The translations under genes and the position numbers were made by a program. A stretch of 16,946 bases of DNA from CAJMSU01 sp964650315 (lineage in GTDB: Bacteria; Bacillota_I; Bacilli_A; RF39; UBA660). Shown one piece after another: positions 9,452 to 16,384 of this stretch. Within the stretch, counting starts at the first letter, position 1. The number at the start of each line of letters is the position of its first letter. The stretch lies in contig CAZYQE010000012.1 in the NCBI GenBank assembly GCA_964650315.1, positions 1-16,946 on the forward strand, written 5' to 3'. The notes under the pieces are model-generated. The model searched no databases, was not told where the DNA came from, and saw only the letters and a list, made by a program, of their open reading frames with translations.

Positions 9452-10252
9452 ATGTATAAGAAAAAGAAGAAAGATAAGATTAGTAAAAAATTAGTAATTC
9501 CAGTAGTTTGTATAGTTATATTCATATTGTTATTTGTATCTGTACAACTTAATAGAGATGCTTTTATGGGAGAATCTATTTTTAAAGATACTGCTATGTT
9601 TATAAATAGAGTTATTATGTATCCATTTACTTCTTTAAATAATAAAAAAGATATTGATCAAAGTAAAAGTTATATTATTCAAAAGAATGTAAATGAATCT
9701 TTAGAAAAAGAAATAGAAGAGTTAAAAGATGAATTAAAACTAAATAAAACATTAACTGAATATGATACAGTTAATGCTACTATTTTATCTAGAAATAAGG
9801 GTTATTGGTTTAATACTATTACTATAGATAAAGGTAGTAGTTCTGGTATAAAGAAGGATATGGCTGTTGTTACTAGTAATGGTTTAGTAGGTAAAATATC
9901 TAAAGTATATAAGTTTTCTAGTGAAATTAAGTTAATTACTTCTGATGATGTTAATTTTAAAGTTAGTGTTGCTATTAAATCTAGTAATGGAGATAGTTAT
10001 GCAATATTAAATGGTTATGATAAAAAGACTAATACTATTAAAGTTAGTGGTGTTGATAAAAATAGTAATATTAAAGTAGGAGAGAGTATTGTTACTAGTG
10101 GTTTAGGTGGTATGTTTCCTGGAGGTATATATATAGGAGAAGTATCTAAGATAAAAAGTGATAAATATGATTTAAGTAAAGTTTTATATATTAAAACTAA
10201 ACAGGATTTTAATAGTATTCATTATGTTACTGTATTAAAGGAGAAAGAATAA
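9452..10252 (+). CDS. mreC: Rod shape-determining protein MreC
   Basis: Bitopic membrane protein of the elongasome that links cytoplasmic shape proteins with peptidoglycan synthases. The 266-residue product has a lysine-rich cytoplasmic start (1-12), one membrane helix (about 13-31), a coiled-coil segment rich in Glu/Lys/Leu (about 70-100) and the beta-barrel MreC domain (about 103-265). That domain includes the conserved stretches NKGYWFNTITIDKGSSSGI, NGLVGKI, GESIVTSGLGGMFPGGIYIG and a final HYVTVL. The length agrees with the family. The ATG at 9452 follows a GGATGGGATGAT-type site. The gene overlaps mreD by one base. No mreB lies in front of it, unlike the B. subtilis operon, so the filament partner must be encoded elsewhere or be absent. 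Confidence 0.96.
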   Translation: MYKKKKKDKISKKLVIPVVCIVIFILLFVSVQLNRDAFMGESIFKDTAMFINRVIMYPFTSLNNKKDIDQSKSYIIQKNVNESLEKEIEELKDELKLNKTLTEYDTVNATILSRNKGYWFNTITIDKGSSSGIKKDMAVVTSNGLVGKISKVYKFSSEIKLITSDDVNFKVSVAIKSSNGDSYAILNGYDKKTNTIKVSGVDKNSNIKVGESIVTSGLGGMFPGGIYIGEVSKIKSDKYDLSKVLYIKTKQDFNSIHYVTVLKEKE

Positions 10253-10761
10253 TGTTAATTAGTATATTAATAGGAACAGTTTCTTTAATACTAGAAGTAA
10301 TACTAAGTAATTTTTTACCATATTTAAATAATAATTTATCTTTATTTACACCAATGTTTAGTATAGTAAGTTTATTCTTTATATATTCTTTCTTTAAGAA
10401 AGATAAATATAAATACTTTATATTTTCTTTTATATTTGGATTTGTTTATGATTTGTTTTTTACAAACTTATTATTCTTTAATGGAATATTATTTTTAGGA
10501 ATAGCTTTTCTAATTACTTTATTATATGAAAACTTAGAGATTAATTTTTTAAATATAATATTAGAAATAATAATTATAATTACAGTATATGAATTATTAA
10601 CAGTCTTCATCATACTAATATTTAATTTAGTCCCTATAACACCATTAAAAGTATTATATAAAATATCTCATAGTTTAATTATTAATATTATTTACGGAGA
10701 AATCCTATATTTTATAATTAAACATTTACCTAAAAAATATAGAAGTTTAAGTATTAATTAG
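10252..10761 (+). CDS. mreD: Rod shape-determining protein MreD
   Basis: A 169-residue, very hydrophobic protein with about five membrane segments, matching the size and topology of MreD, the membrane partner of MreC in the elongasome. It has little sequence conservation, so the call rests on its position behind mreC, its length, and the segments SLILEVILSNFLPYL and FIFGFVYDLFFTNLLFFNG, in which an Asp lies within the helix as in other MreD proteins. The ATG at 10252 overlaps the mreC stop codon (TAATG), with AAAGGAG upstream, so translation is coupled. The last codons form the 5' strand of a terminator-like hairpin. Confidence 0.9.
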   Translation: MLISILIGTVSLILEVILSNFLPYLNNNLSLFTPMFSIVSLFFIYSFFKKDKYKYFIFSFIFGFVYDLFFTNLLFFNGILFLGIAFLITLLYENLEINFLNIILEIIIIITVYELLTVFIILIFNLVPITPLKVLYKISHSLIINIIYGEILYFIIKHLPKKYRSLSIN

Positions 10762-10781
10762 AATACTTTACTTCTTTTTTT
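10741..10781 (+). terminator. Terminator-like hairpin overlapping the end of mreD
   Basis: AGAAGT and AAGTATT (10741-10755) pair with AATACTT and ACTTCT (10762-10775), with a small internal loop, followed by T residues to 10781. The stop codon lies in the loop. It probably ends or attenuates the mreCD transcript before the SpoIVFA-like gene. Confidence 0.7.
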
Positions 10782-10807
10782 CATATATTTTATTAAAGGA
10801 GAAATAT

Positions 10808-11383
10808 ATGAAAAATAATATTACAGTAAAAAAGAGGCTAGTATTAAAAGAAAAAGTCAAAGTATTTATTAATAAAGTATTAATTACTATATTAATATTT
10901 TTAGTTGGAATGATTTTAGTAAAGGATAATTCTAAGTATAAGAATAATATAATTAATAATGTATATGAGAAAAGTTTTAAATTTACTAAATTAAAAGATT
11001 TATATGAGAAGTATTTTGGTAAAGTTTTATCTGTAGATAAGATAGTTAGTGAAGATGAGAAAGTTTTTAATGAGAAGTTGAGTTATAAAAAACTTAGTAA
11101 ATATAAAGATGGTGTAAAATTAGATGTATCTAATAAGTATATGGTTCCATCTATTGAGAGTGGGATTGTTGTATTTATTGGAGAAAAAGAAGGTTATGGG
11201 AATACTATTATTATAGAACAAGTTAATGGAGTAGATGTTTATTATTCTAATATTAATCCTAGTAATATAAAATTATATGATTATATAGAAAAAGGTAAAT
11301 TACTAGGAGAAGTAAAAGATAATAAATTATATATGGTATTTCAAAAAGATGGGAAGTATTTAAATTATAAAAAGTATTTATAA
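10808..11383 (+). CDS. SpoIVFA-like membrane protein with degenerate LytM/M23 domain
   Basis: A 191-residue protein with a basic N-terminus, one membrane helix (about 22-38), a lysine-rich linker and a C-terminal LytM/M23-like fold (about 112-191). The fold is recognised from ESGIVVFIGEKEGYGNTIII, VYYSNI, the YIEKGKLLGEV segment and a final short strand. The zinc-binding residues of active M23 peptidases are missing: the usual HxxH-like end reads LYMVFQKDG. This is also how B. subtilis SpoIVFA looks, a non-catalytic partner that holds and inhibits the SpoIVFB protease. The position behind mreD and directly in front of a SpoIVFB-like gene supports the identity. The ATG at 10808 follows AAAGGAG. 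The reading frame overlaps the next gene by 20 bases if that gene starts at 11364. Confidence 0.75.
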   Translation: MKNNITVKKRLVLKEKVKVFINKVLITILIFLVGMILVKDNSKYKNNIINNVYEKSFKFTKLKDLYEKYFGKVLSVDKIVSEDEKVFNEKLSYKKLSKYKDGVKLDVSNKYMVPSIESGIVVFIGEKEGYGNTIIIEQVNGVDVYYSNINPSNIKLYDYIEKGKLLGEVKDNKLYMVFQKDGKYLNYKKYL

Positions 11384-12119
11384 ATATATAGATATAAATC
11401 CATTAGTATATTTATTAGCAATCATTTCTGTATTTACTGCTTCTTTTATACCATTTTTTGTTATTAGTTTTTTGATTATTATTCATGAATTAGGACATTT
11501 ATTAATGGCTTTATTATTAGGTGGAGAATTAATTAAAATTAATATATATCCATTAGGTGGAATATCTAAGTTTAAGTTTGATTTAAATATTAGTATTATA
11601 AAAGAGTTTTTAGTATTAATAAGTGGACCTATTATGCAGATATTAGGTTACTTTATATTAGTAAATATATTAAAAGATTATAATAAATTAATTAGTATAT
11701 ATCATTATAGTATATTAATATTTAATTTAGTTCCTATATATCCATTAGATGGTGGTAAAATACTAAATTTATTTTTATCTATATTTATTCCATATAAGAA
11801 AAGTTTAATACTTAGTATTATTCTAAGTATTATTTTTATTGTATTAATATTTAGTTATTTTATATTTAATAATATAACTATAAATATAGTAGTTATTAGT
11901 ATATTTTTATTATATAAAGTAATAATAGAATATAAGAATATTAATTATTTATATGAGAGATTCTTATTAGAAAGATATTTAAATAATTATAATTTTAAAA
12001 AAGGGATTATTATAAATAAAATTAATAATTTTAGACGTAGTAAGAGACATTTAATAAAGATAAATAATAATTATTATTTAGAAAAAGATATCTTAGAGAA
12101 AAAATATAAAAGATATTGA
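11364..12119 (+). CDS. spoIVFB: SpoIVFB-like intramembrane site-2 protease (peptidase M50)
   Basis: Polytopic zinc protease that cleaves substrates within the membrane; in B. subtilis the homologue processes pro-sigma-K. With the start set at ATT 11364 the product has 251 residues. The first part (KYIDINPLVYLL and a hydrophobic helix) matches the usual N-terminal helix, followed by the zinc motif HELGH at 41-45 and the third ligand in NLVPIYPLDGGK with D129. The C-terminal tail after the last helix (about 185-251) is basic and looks like a shortened form of the CBS-type tail. No ATG, GTG or TTG exists in frame before TTG at 11472, which is only four codons from HELGH and would remove the first helix. 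Hence ATT 11364, or a neighbouring ATA/ATT codon, is inferred as the start, coupled to the preceding gene. The gene ends in TGA. Confidence 0.82.
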   Translation: MIKSIYKYIDINPLVYLLAIISVFTASFIPFFVISFLIIIHELGHLLMALLLGGELIKINIYPLGGISKFKFDLNISIIKEFLVLISGPIMQILGYFILVNILKDYNKLISIYHYSILIFNLVPIYPLDGGKILNLFLSIFIPYKKSLILSIILSIIFIVLIFSYFIFNNITINIVVISIFLLYKVIIEYKNINYLYERFLLERYLNNYNFKKGIIINKINNFRRSKRHLIKINNNYYLEKDILEKKYKRY

Positions 12120-12143
12120 CTTTTTTATTGGTTATGTTATAAT
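12116..12143 (+). promoter_or_regulatory. Promoter of tRNA-Ala
   Basis: TTGACT (12116-12121), a 16-base spacer and TATAAT (12138-12143) in the extended form TGTTATAAT, 12 bases before the tRNA. The -35 box overlaps the stop codon of the protease gene. Confidence 0.8.
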
Positions 12144-12155
12144 CTATATTGTTAT

Positions 12156-12231
12156 GGGGCATTAGCTCAGCTGGGAGAGCGTCACGTTTGCACCGTGAAG
12201 GTCAGCGGTTCGATCCCGCTATGCTCCACCA
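12156..12231 (+). tRNA. tRNA-Ala (TGC)
   Basis: Complete 76-base cloverleaf. The acceptor strand GGGGCAT pairs with ATGCTCC through one G-T pair, followed by discriminator A and CCA at 12229-12231. The anticodon arm TCACG/CGTGA closes loop TTTGCAC with anticodon TGC, and the T loop is TTCGATC. The gene stands alone with its own promoter and terminator. Confidence 0.96.
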
Positions 12232-12240
12232 TTAGGACAC

Positions 12241-12267
12241 AACAGTGATATTGATCACTGTTTTTTT
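12241..12267 (+). terminator. Intrinsic terminator of tRNA-Ala
   Basis: A perfect nine-base-pair stem AACAGTGAT (12241-12249) / ATCACTGTT (12254-12262), loop ATTG, and T residues to 12267. Confidence 0.88.
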
Positions 12268-12280
12268 ATAGGAGGTTTTA

Positions 12281-12805
12281 GTGAATAGAGTATGCATTGT
12301 AGGTGGTGCAGGAACAGGAAAAACCACTTTATCTGAAAATTTAGGTAGAGAATTAAATCTACCAGTTTATCATCTAGATGGATTTAATTATTTTCCAAAT
12401 TGGAAAGAAAGAGATAAAAAAGAAAGAAATGAACTTATTCTAAAGGCGGCTAAAAAGAAGAAATGGGTTATTGATGGTAATTATAGAGAAACTCTACAAG
12501 ATAGATTAGATAAAGCAGACTTAGTTATATTTTTAGATTATTCATTATATACTCAAATAACTGGTGTATTAAAAAGATATTTTAGAGGAAGAAAAAAAGA
12601 AAAGGAAGAAATTCCTGGTTGTAAGGAAAGAATAAGCAAAGAATTTATATCATGGATTATTAAATGGAGAAAAACTGGAAGATTAGATATTATTAAAATG
12701 ATTAACTCTTTAAAGAATAAGGAAGTATTTATATTTAAAAGTAGGAAAGAACTAAATAAATGGTATAAAGATAAGTTTTCTAAGGATATAAGAATTATAA
12801 ATTAG
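12281..12805 (+). CDS. P-loop nucleotide kinase-like protein (FlaR / topology modulation protein family)
   Basis: A 174-residue cytoplasmic P-loop protein related to adenylate kinases. Walker A is GGAGTGKT (8-15). It is followed by HLDGFNYFPNW (31-41), WVIDGNY (62-68), R75 and the hydrophobic strand ADLVIFLD (79-86), then an arginine/lysine-rich lid-like segment (about 98-112). This order (LD-x-W, then IDGNY, then FLD) is typical of the small family often labelled FlaR or DNA topology modulation protein, whose true substrate is not established. The GTG at 12281 follows AGGAGG (12270-12275) by exactly five bases. No separate promoter is visible after the tRNA-Ala terminator, so it may depend on readthrough. 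Confidence 0.8.
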   Translation: MNRVCIVGGAGTGKTTLSENLGRELNLPVYHLDGFNYFPNWKERDKKERNELILKAAKKKKWVIDGNYRETLQDRLDKADLVIFLDYSLYTQITGVLKRYFRGRKKEKEEIPGCKERISKEFISWIIKWRKTGRLDIIKMINSLKNKEVFIFKSRKELNKWYKDKFSKDIRIIN

Positions 12806-12825
12806 TGTTAATTTATAATTTTTAT

Positions 12826-12854
12826 TTGGTTAAAAATAATATTTGTATTATAAT
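12826..12854 (+). promoter_or_regulatory. Candidate promoter of the acyl-CoA synthetase gene
   Basis: TTGGTT (12826-12831), a 17-base spacer and TATAAT (12849-12854), giving a leader of roughly 30-50 bases depending on the start codon. Confidence 0.6.
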
Positions 12855-12907
12855 GGTAATAGTGGGAAGTATTTATAATAATATGTAGTATGAAAGAAGA
12901 TGATTAC

Positions 12908-14722
12908 ATGGCAGTAAAAAGAGTAAAGACTCCTTGGTATAAATATTATGATGGTGTACAAAAACATTTAGAGTATCCAGATTTTTCTGTATATAAATTA
13001 ATTGAGTATACAGCATCTAAACATTTAAATAATATTAGTTATAACTATTATGGTACAAAGAAGACTTATCATGAGTTTTTAAAACAAATAGATGAAGCAG
13101 CTAGATCTTTTAAAGCTTTAGGTATTAAACATAAAGATATAGTTAGTGTATGTATGCCTAATACACCTGAGGCGATAATTGCTTTTTATGCAATTAATAA
13201 GATAGGGGCTATTTCTAATATGATTCATCCATTATCTGGAGAAAATGAAATAAAAAATTTCTTAAATAAAACTAGTAGTAAGTATATTCTTACTATAGAT
13301 GTATCTTTAGATAAAATAGAAAATATAGTAGATGATACTAAGATTAAGAATATTATAGTAGCTAGTGCAGCTGATTCTATGCCATTATATTTGTCTGCTG
13401 CATATAAAACTATGAATATTTATACTACTGCTTCTGGTGTTATTAATAAGTATGTAGGTAAAAATAAAGATAAAATATTAAAATGGAATGATTTTATTAA
13501 GTTAGGTAGATCATATACTAAAGAAATAGAAGATGATTTTAAAGGTAAAGAAGTTGCAGCTATACTTTATTCTGGTGGAACTACTGGTGAACCTAAAGGT
13601 GTAGAACTTACTAATTTAAATTTAAATGCTCTTGCGATGCAAGCTTTTGAAATGTGTGCTTGTTTAAAAGAAAAGGATACAGTGTTAGCTATTATGCCAA
13701 TATTCCATGGTTTTGGACTTGCTGTTTGTGTTCATACTGCTCAATATCTTGGGGGAACTTCTATTTTAGTACCACAATTTAGTGCTAAAACGTTTGATAA
13801 ATTATTAAGGAAATATGAGCCTAATGTCATAATAGGTGTTCCTACTTTATATGAAGCATTATTAAAGAATAAAAGTATTATTCCTCATAATATGTCATAT
13901 ATTAAATGCGCTATTTCTGGTGGGGATAGTTTGTCTATAGAATTAAAGAAAAAAATAGATAAATTCTTTAAAAAACATGGTGCGAATGTAGAATTAAGAG
14001 AAGGTTATGGTTTGACTGAGTGTAGTTCTGTTTCTTGTTTAACACCGGTAAACCATTATAGAGAAGGTTCTATTGGAGTACCTTTACCAGATACATTATA
14101 TAAAATAATTGATCCTTCAACAGAAAAAGAACTTCCATATGGAGAAGATGGAGAATTAGTAGTTAGTGGTCCTACTGTTATGAAAGGATATTATAGAAGT
14201 AAAAAAGAAACTAAACAAACTTTAAGAAAACATAAAGATGGTCATGTATGGTTACATACAGGGGATAGAGCTCATATGGATAAAGATGGTTTTATCTACT
14301 ATAAACAAAGAATCAAAAGAATGATAGTTTCATCTGGTTATTGTGTTTATCCACAATACATAGAAAATGTTATAGATGGACATCCAGATGTATCAATGAG
14401 TTGTGTTATTGGAATACCTCATCCATATAAAATAGAAGTTGCGAAAGCATTTATAGTATTAAAAGATCCTTCTAAAGCAAGTGATGAAGTATTAGAGTCT
14501 ATAAAGAAACATTGTGAAAAGAATTTAGCTATTTATTCATGGCCATATGAATATGAATTTAGAGAAGAACTTCCTAAAACATTAATAGGAAAAGTTGCTT
14601 ATAATGTATTAATGCAAGAAGAAGAAGCTAAAGCTAAAGATAGGAAGTTTAGTAAAGATGATAAACCAATTACAGTAGAAGTAGTACCTGATGAAGTTAC
14701 AAACAAAATGAAAAAGAGTTAA
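12908..14722 (+). CDS. AMP-forming acyl-CoA synthetase/ligase
   Basis: A 604-residue enzyme of the ANL adenylating superfamily, which activates a carboxylic acid, probably a fatty acid, to acyl-AMP and then acyl-CoA. The phosphate-binding signature is LYSGGTTGEPKG (SGG at 222-224). Further motifs are GYGLTECSS, LHTGDRAHMDKDG and KQRIKRMIVSSGY (hinge region), and the C-terminal catalytic Lys is K562 in LPKTLIGKV. Chain-length preference cannot be read from the sequence. Start: the ATG at 12908 is preceded by AAGAAGATGAT, a fair Shine-Dalgarno match. The in-frame ATG at 12890 lacks one but cannot be excluded and would add six residues. The gene is apparently monocistronic and unrelated to its neighbours. 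Confidence 0.9.
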   Translation: MAVKRVKTPWYKYYDGVQKHLEYPDFSVYKLIEYTASKHLNNISYNYYGTKKTYHEFLKQIDEAARSFKALGIKHKDIVSVCMPNTPEAIIAFYAINKIGAISNMIHPLSGENEIKNFLNKTSSKYILTIDVSLDKIENIVDDTKIKNIIVASAADSMPLYLSAAYKTMNIYTTASGVINKYVGKNKDKILKWNDFIKLGRSYTKEIEDDFKGKEVAAILYSGGTTGEPKGVELTNLNLNALAMQAFEMCACLKEKDTVLAIMPIFHGFGLAVCVHTAQYLGGTSILVPQFSAKTFDKLLRKYEPNVIIGVPTLYEALLKNKSIIPHNMSYIKCAISGGDSLSIELKKKIDKFFKKHGANVELREGYGLTECSSVSCLTPVNHYREGSIGVPLPDTLYKIIDPSTEKELPYGEDGELVVSGPTVMKGYYRSKKETKQTLRKHKDGHVWLHTGDRAHMDKDGFIYYKQRIKRMIVSSGYCVYPQYIENVIDGHPDVSMSCVIGIPHPYKIEVAKAFIVLKDPSKASDEVLESIKKHCEKNLAIYSWPYEYEFREELPKTLIGKVAYNVLMQEEEAKAKDRKFSKDDKPITVEVVPDEVTNKMKKS

Positions 14723-14739
14723 ATCTTTTTCTTTTTTTT
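14710..14739 (+). terminator. Intrinsic terminator after the acyl-CoA synthetase gene
   Basis: Stem GAAAAAGA (14710-14717) / TCTTTTTC (14724-14731) with a six-base loop containing the stop codon region, then eight T residues. Confidence 0.7.
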
Positions 14740-14779
14740 GTTTTATGATAAAATATATTTATAAGAATGGAGGTATTTT

Positions 14780-14989
14780 ATGAATAAAAAAATAAAGGAA
14801 GCAGTTAAATCTGCTGATAGTAGTAATAAAATAGAAGAAAATCCTCTAAAGAAAGATGAGTTTATGGAAATAGTAGAATATATTAAAAATAATAAGAGTG
14901 ATGAGAGTTTTTTATATTCACTAATACAGAAAATAAAAGAAGAAGAAAAAAATAGAGAAGAAGTTGATAAAGATGTCAAGACTAGATAA
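14780..14989 (+). CDS. VbhA-like Fic antitoxin (small, charged)
   Basis: A 69-residue highly charged protein encoded just ahead of a Fic toxin and overlapping it by 17 bases. The ATG at 14780 follows GGAGG (14769-14773) by six bases. By eye it aligns with the Bartonella antitoxin VbhA: AVKSADSSNKIEENP corresponds to the VbhA inhibitory helix with S15-x-x-x-E19, followed by a helical stretch and a C-terminal helix SLIQKIKEEE. In class I Fic modules the inhibitory Glu of (S/T)xxxE(G/N) blocks ATP binding in the toxin. Here the Glu is present, but the next residue is Glu rather than Gly or Asn. The pairing with the toxin and the motif support the call; the low residue complexity calls for caution. 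Confidence 0.65.
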   Translation: MNKKIKEAVKSADSSNKIEENPLKKDEFMEIVEYIKNNKSDESFLYSLIQKIKEEEKNREEVDKDVKTR

Positions 14990-15614
14990 AGATCTCTTGA
15001 ATTATAAATCAAAGTATGAAGAAAATGGTGTATTAAAAAATAAACTAGGTATTACTAATAATGAGGATTTAGAGAAAGTAGAACGTATGAGTACTAGTTA
15101 TAAATTAGCTAAATTATATTTAGATCCTGGAAAGCAAACATTTGATATAAATCATTATTTATCTATACATAAGTATTTATTTGAAGATATTTATGATTTT
15201 GCAGGGAAAATAAGGAATGAAAACATCCAAAAAACTATTCCATTTTGTATTCCACAAGTTATATATGAATATTTAGATAATACATTAAAAGATGCTTATC
15301 ATAAAGCTAATAATATAAATGATAAAGATGAATTATTAGTATTTTTTACTAAATTATATTCAGATTTAGATATTATTCATCCATTTAGAGAAGGTAATGG
15401 TAGATGTGAGAGAGAATACTTAAGACAATTTATGGATTATGTATGTGAAAAAAATAATCTAAAAGCATATTATTTAGATTATTCTAAAATAAATAGAGAA
15501 AAGTATTTAGAAGCAGTAATAAAAGCAGATGCTTTATGTGAGTATGAGGATTTACTTGAAATATTTAGTTCAATATTAAGAGTAAAATCTGATAAAAAGA
15601 GCAAAAAAAAATAA
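14973..15614 (+). CDS. Fic-domain AMP-transferase toxin
   Basis: A 213-residue Fic protein, an enzyme that typically transfers AMP from ATP to a hydroxyl side chain of a target. The active-site loop is HPFREGNGRCER at 136-147, with every canonical residue present (H136, E140, N142, G143, R144, R147), so it should be catalytically competent. The N-terminal part has the family's KNKLGITN segment (23-30), FDINHYLSIHKYLFEDIYDFAGKIR (split across 57-81) and a flap near KTIPFCIPQ (88-96). The ATG at 14973 lies in the antitoxin coding region; a TTG at 14964 is a weaker alternative. The toxin is therefore probably translated by coupling to the antitoxin. The C-terminus is lysine-rich. The target is unknown; DNA gyrase and topoisomerase IV are known targets of related VbhT/FicT toxins. 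Confidence 0.93.
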   Translation: MSRLDKDLLNYKSKYEENGVLKNKLGITNNEDLEKVERMSTSYKLAKLYLDPGKQTFDINHYLSIHKYLFEDIYDFAGKIRNENIQKTIPFCIPQVIYEYLDNTLKDAYHKANNINDKDELLVFFTKLYSDLDIIHPFREGNGRCEREYLRQFMDYVCEKNNLKAYYLDYSKINREKYLEAVIKADALCEYEDLLEIFSSILRVKSDKKSKKK

Positions 15615-15615
15615 A

Positions 15616-16314
15616 CTATAAATTATTACAGATAAATGTATCAGCTTTATCTTTTAATTTATTTAGTTCATTTTTATTGTTAATTGTCCAAGTAAAGATA
15701 GGAATATCTTTACTTTTTTGTTTTTTAATTTGTTTATTAGAAAGTAATTTTTTAGTTACTGATAAAAAGTTAGGAGAGCAATAATTTATTATAAAGTCAC
15801 TCTTAACAAATCTTCTTAAGAAATGGCTTTTATAATTATTAGTAATTAATAATCCTCTAATATATTCTGGTTTATGTTTTTTAAACCATCTTATTATATT
15901 AGGATAAAATGACTGAATAATAAATTCTCCTTTATAATTATCTAATAATTTACATACTTCTTTACACATAATATTAGTTCTATAATCATTTTTTAATTCA
16001 ATTAATAATAATACTTTACCATTTACTAGATTTAATACTTCTTTAAGAGTAGGTATTTTATAATTAGTATCTAGTAGAGTTATTTTTTCTAATTCAGGAT
16101 AAGTATATTTTCTTATAGGTTTATTTATATGAGTCATTCTTTTTAGATTATCATCATGAAATACTACTAAAGTATTATCTTTTAATATATGAACATCTAA
16201 TTCTATTGGAATGTTTTTCTTTAATGCTTTTTCAAATGCTTTAATAGAGTTTTCTGGTACTGTTTTATTATTATGTATTCCTCTATGGGCAAATATTTTA
16301 TCTTTTATATTCAT
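15616..16314 (-). CDS. Glycerophosphodiester phosphodiesterase (GDPD/UgpQ type)
   Basis: A 232-residue cytoplasmic enzyme expected to hydrolyse glycerophosphodiesters from lipid turnover to glycerol-3-phosphate and an alcohol. TIM-barrel catalytic residues are visible in order: H10-R11 (AHRG), E21-N22-S23 (PENS), E38 and D40 (ELDVH), H53-D54 (FHDD) and E106 in LLIELKND. The tail has FTWTINN, where the Trp belongs to the usual end motif. No signal peptide is present, so it is of the intracellular type. The ATG at 16312-16314 follows AGGTGAT by four bases; the upstream GTG at 16323 is inside that site. The gene converges on the Fic gene, with the two stop codons separated by a single base and no clear terminator. 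Confidence 0.93.
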   Translation of the reverse strand: MNIKDKIFAHRGIHNNKTVPENSIKAFEKALKKNIPIELDVHILKDNTLVVFHDDNLKRMTHINKPIRKYTYPELEKITLLDTNYKIPTLKEVLNLVNGKVLLLIELKNDYRTNIMCKEVCKLLDNYKGEFIIQSFYPNIIRWFKKHKPEYIRGLLITNNYKSHFLRRFVKSDFIINYCSPNFLSVTKKLLSNKQIKKQKSKDIPIFTWTINNKNELNKLKDKADTFICNNL

Positions 16315-16331
16315 AAGAATCACCTATAACT

Positions 16332-16340
16332 ATTATAACA
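16332..16340 (-). promoter_or_regulatory. Candidate extended -10 promoter for the GDPD gene
   Basis: Read on the minus strand the site is TGTTATAAT, an extended -10 box, about 18 bases above the start codon. No good -35 box is visible, since the upstream bases are simply A/T-rich. It faces the divergent promoter of the DUF4186 gene. Confidence 0.45.
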
Positions 16341-16349
16341 TATGAAATA

Positions 16350-16378
16350 TTTAAAAAATAATACTATTATTGTATAAT
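16350..16378 (+). promoter_or_regulatory. Candidate promoter of the DUF4186 gene, adjacent to its start codon
   Basis: TTTAAA (16350-16355), a 17-base spacer and TATAAT (16373-16378). The start codon ATG at 16385 falls six bases after the -10 box, at the expected transcription start, so the mRNA would be leaderless or nearly so. Confidence 0.5.
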
Positions 16379-16384
16379 ATATTT

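Noticed and set aside
11364..11383. Programmed frameshift joining the SpoIVFA-like and SpoIVFB-like frames at the AAAAAG run
   Set aside because: The run could support -1 slippage, but the second frame lies at +1 relative to the first. Separate proteins are also the known arrangement.
12117..12119. TGA read as tryptophan (Mycoplasma-type code) at the end of the protease gene
   Set aside because: A natural C-terminus precedes it, the tRNA-Ala promoter -35 overlaps it, and the Trp codons I checked in these genes are TGG.
14738..14765. TTGTTT...TATAAG as promoter of the Fic module
   Set aside because: It would start transcription within or after the antitoxin ribosome binding site, so I did not annotate it. 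The true promoter is unclear.
14743..15012. Minus-strand open frame opposite the antitoxin gene
   Set aside because: Low-complexity Ser/Leu/Phe product that mirrors the Lys/Glu-rich antitoxin; no plausible start site.
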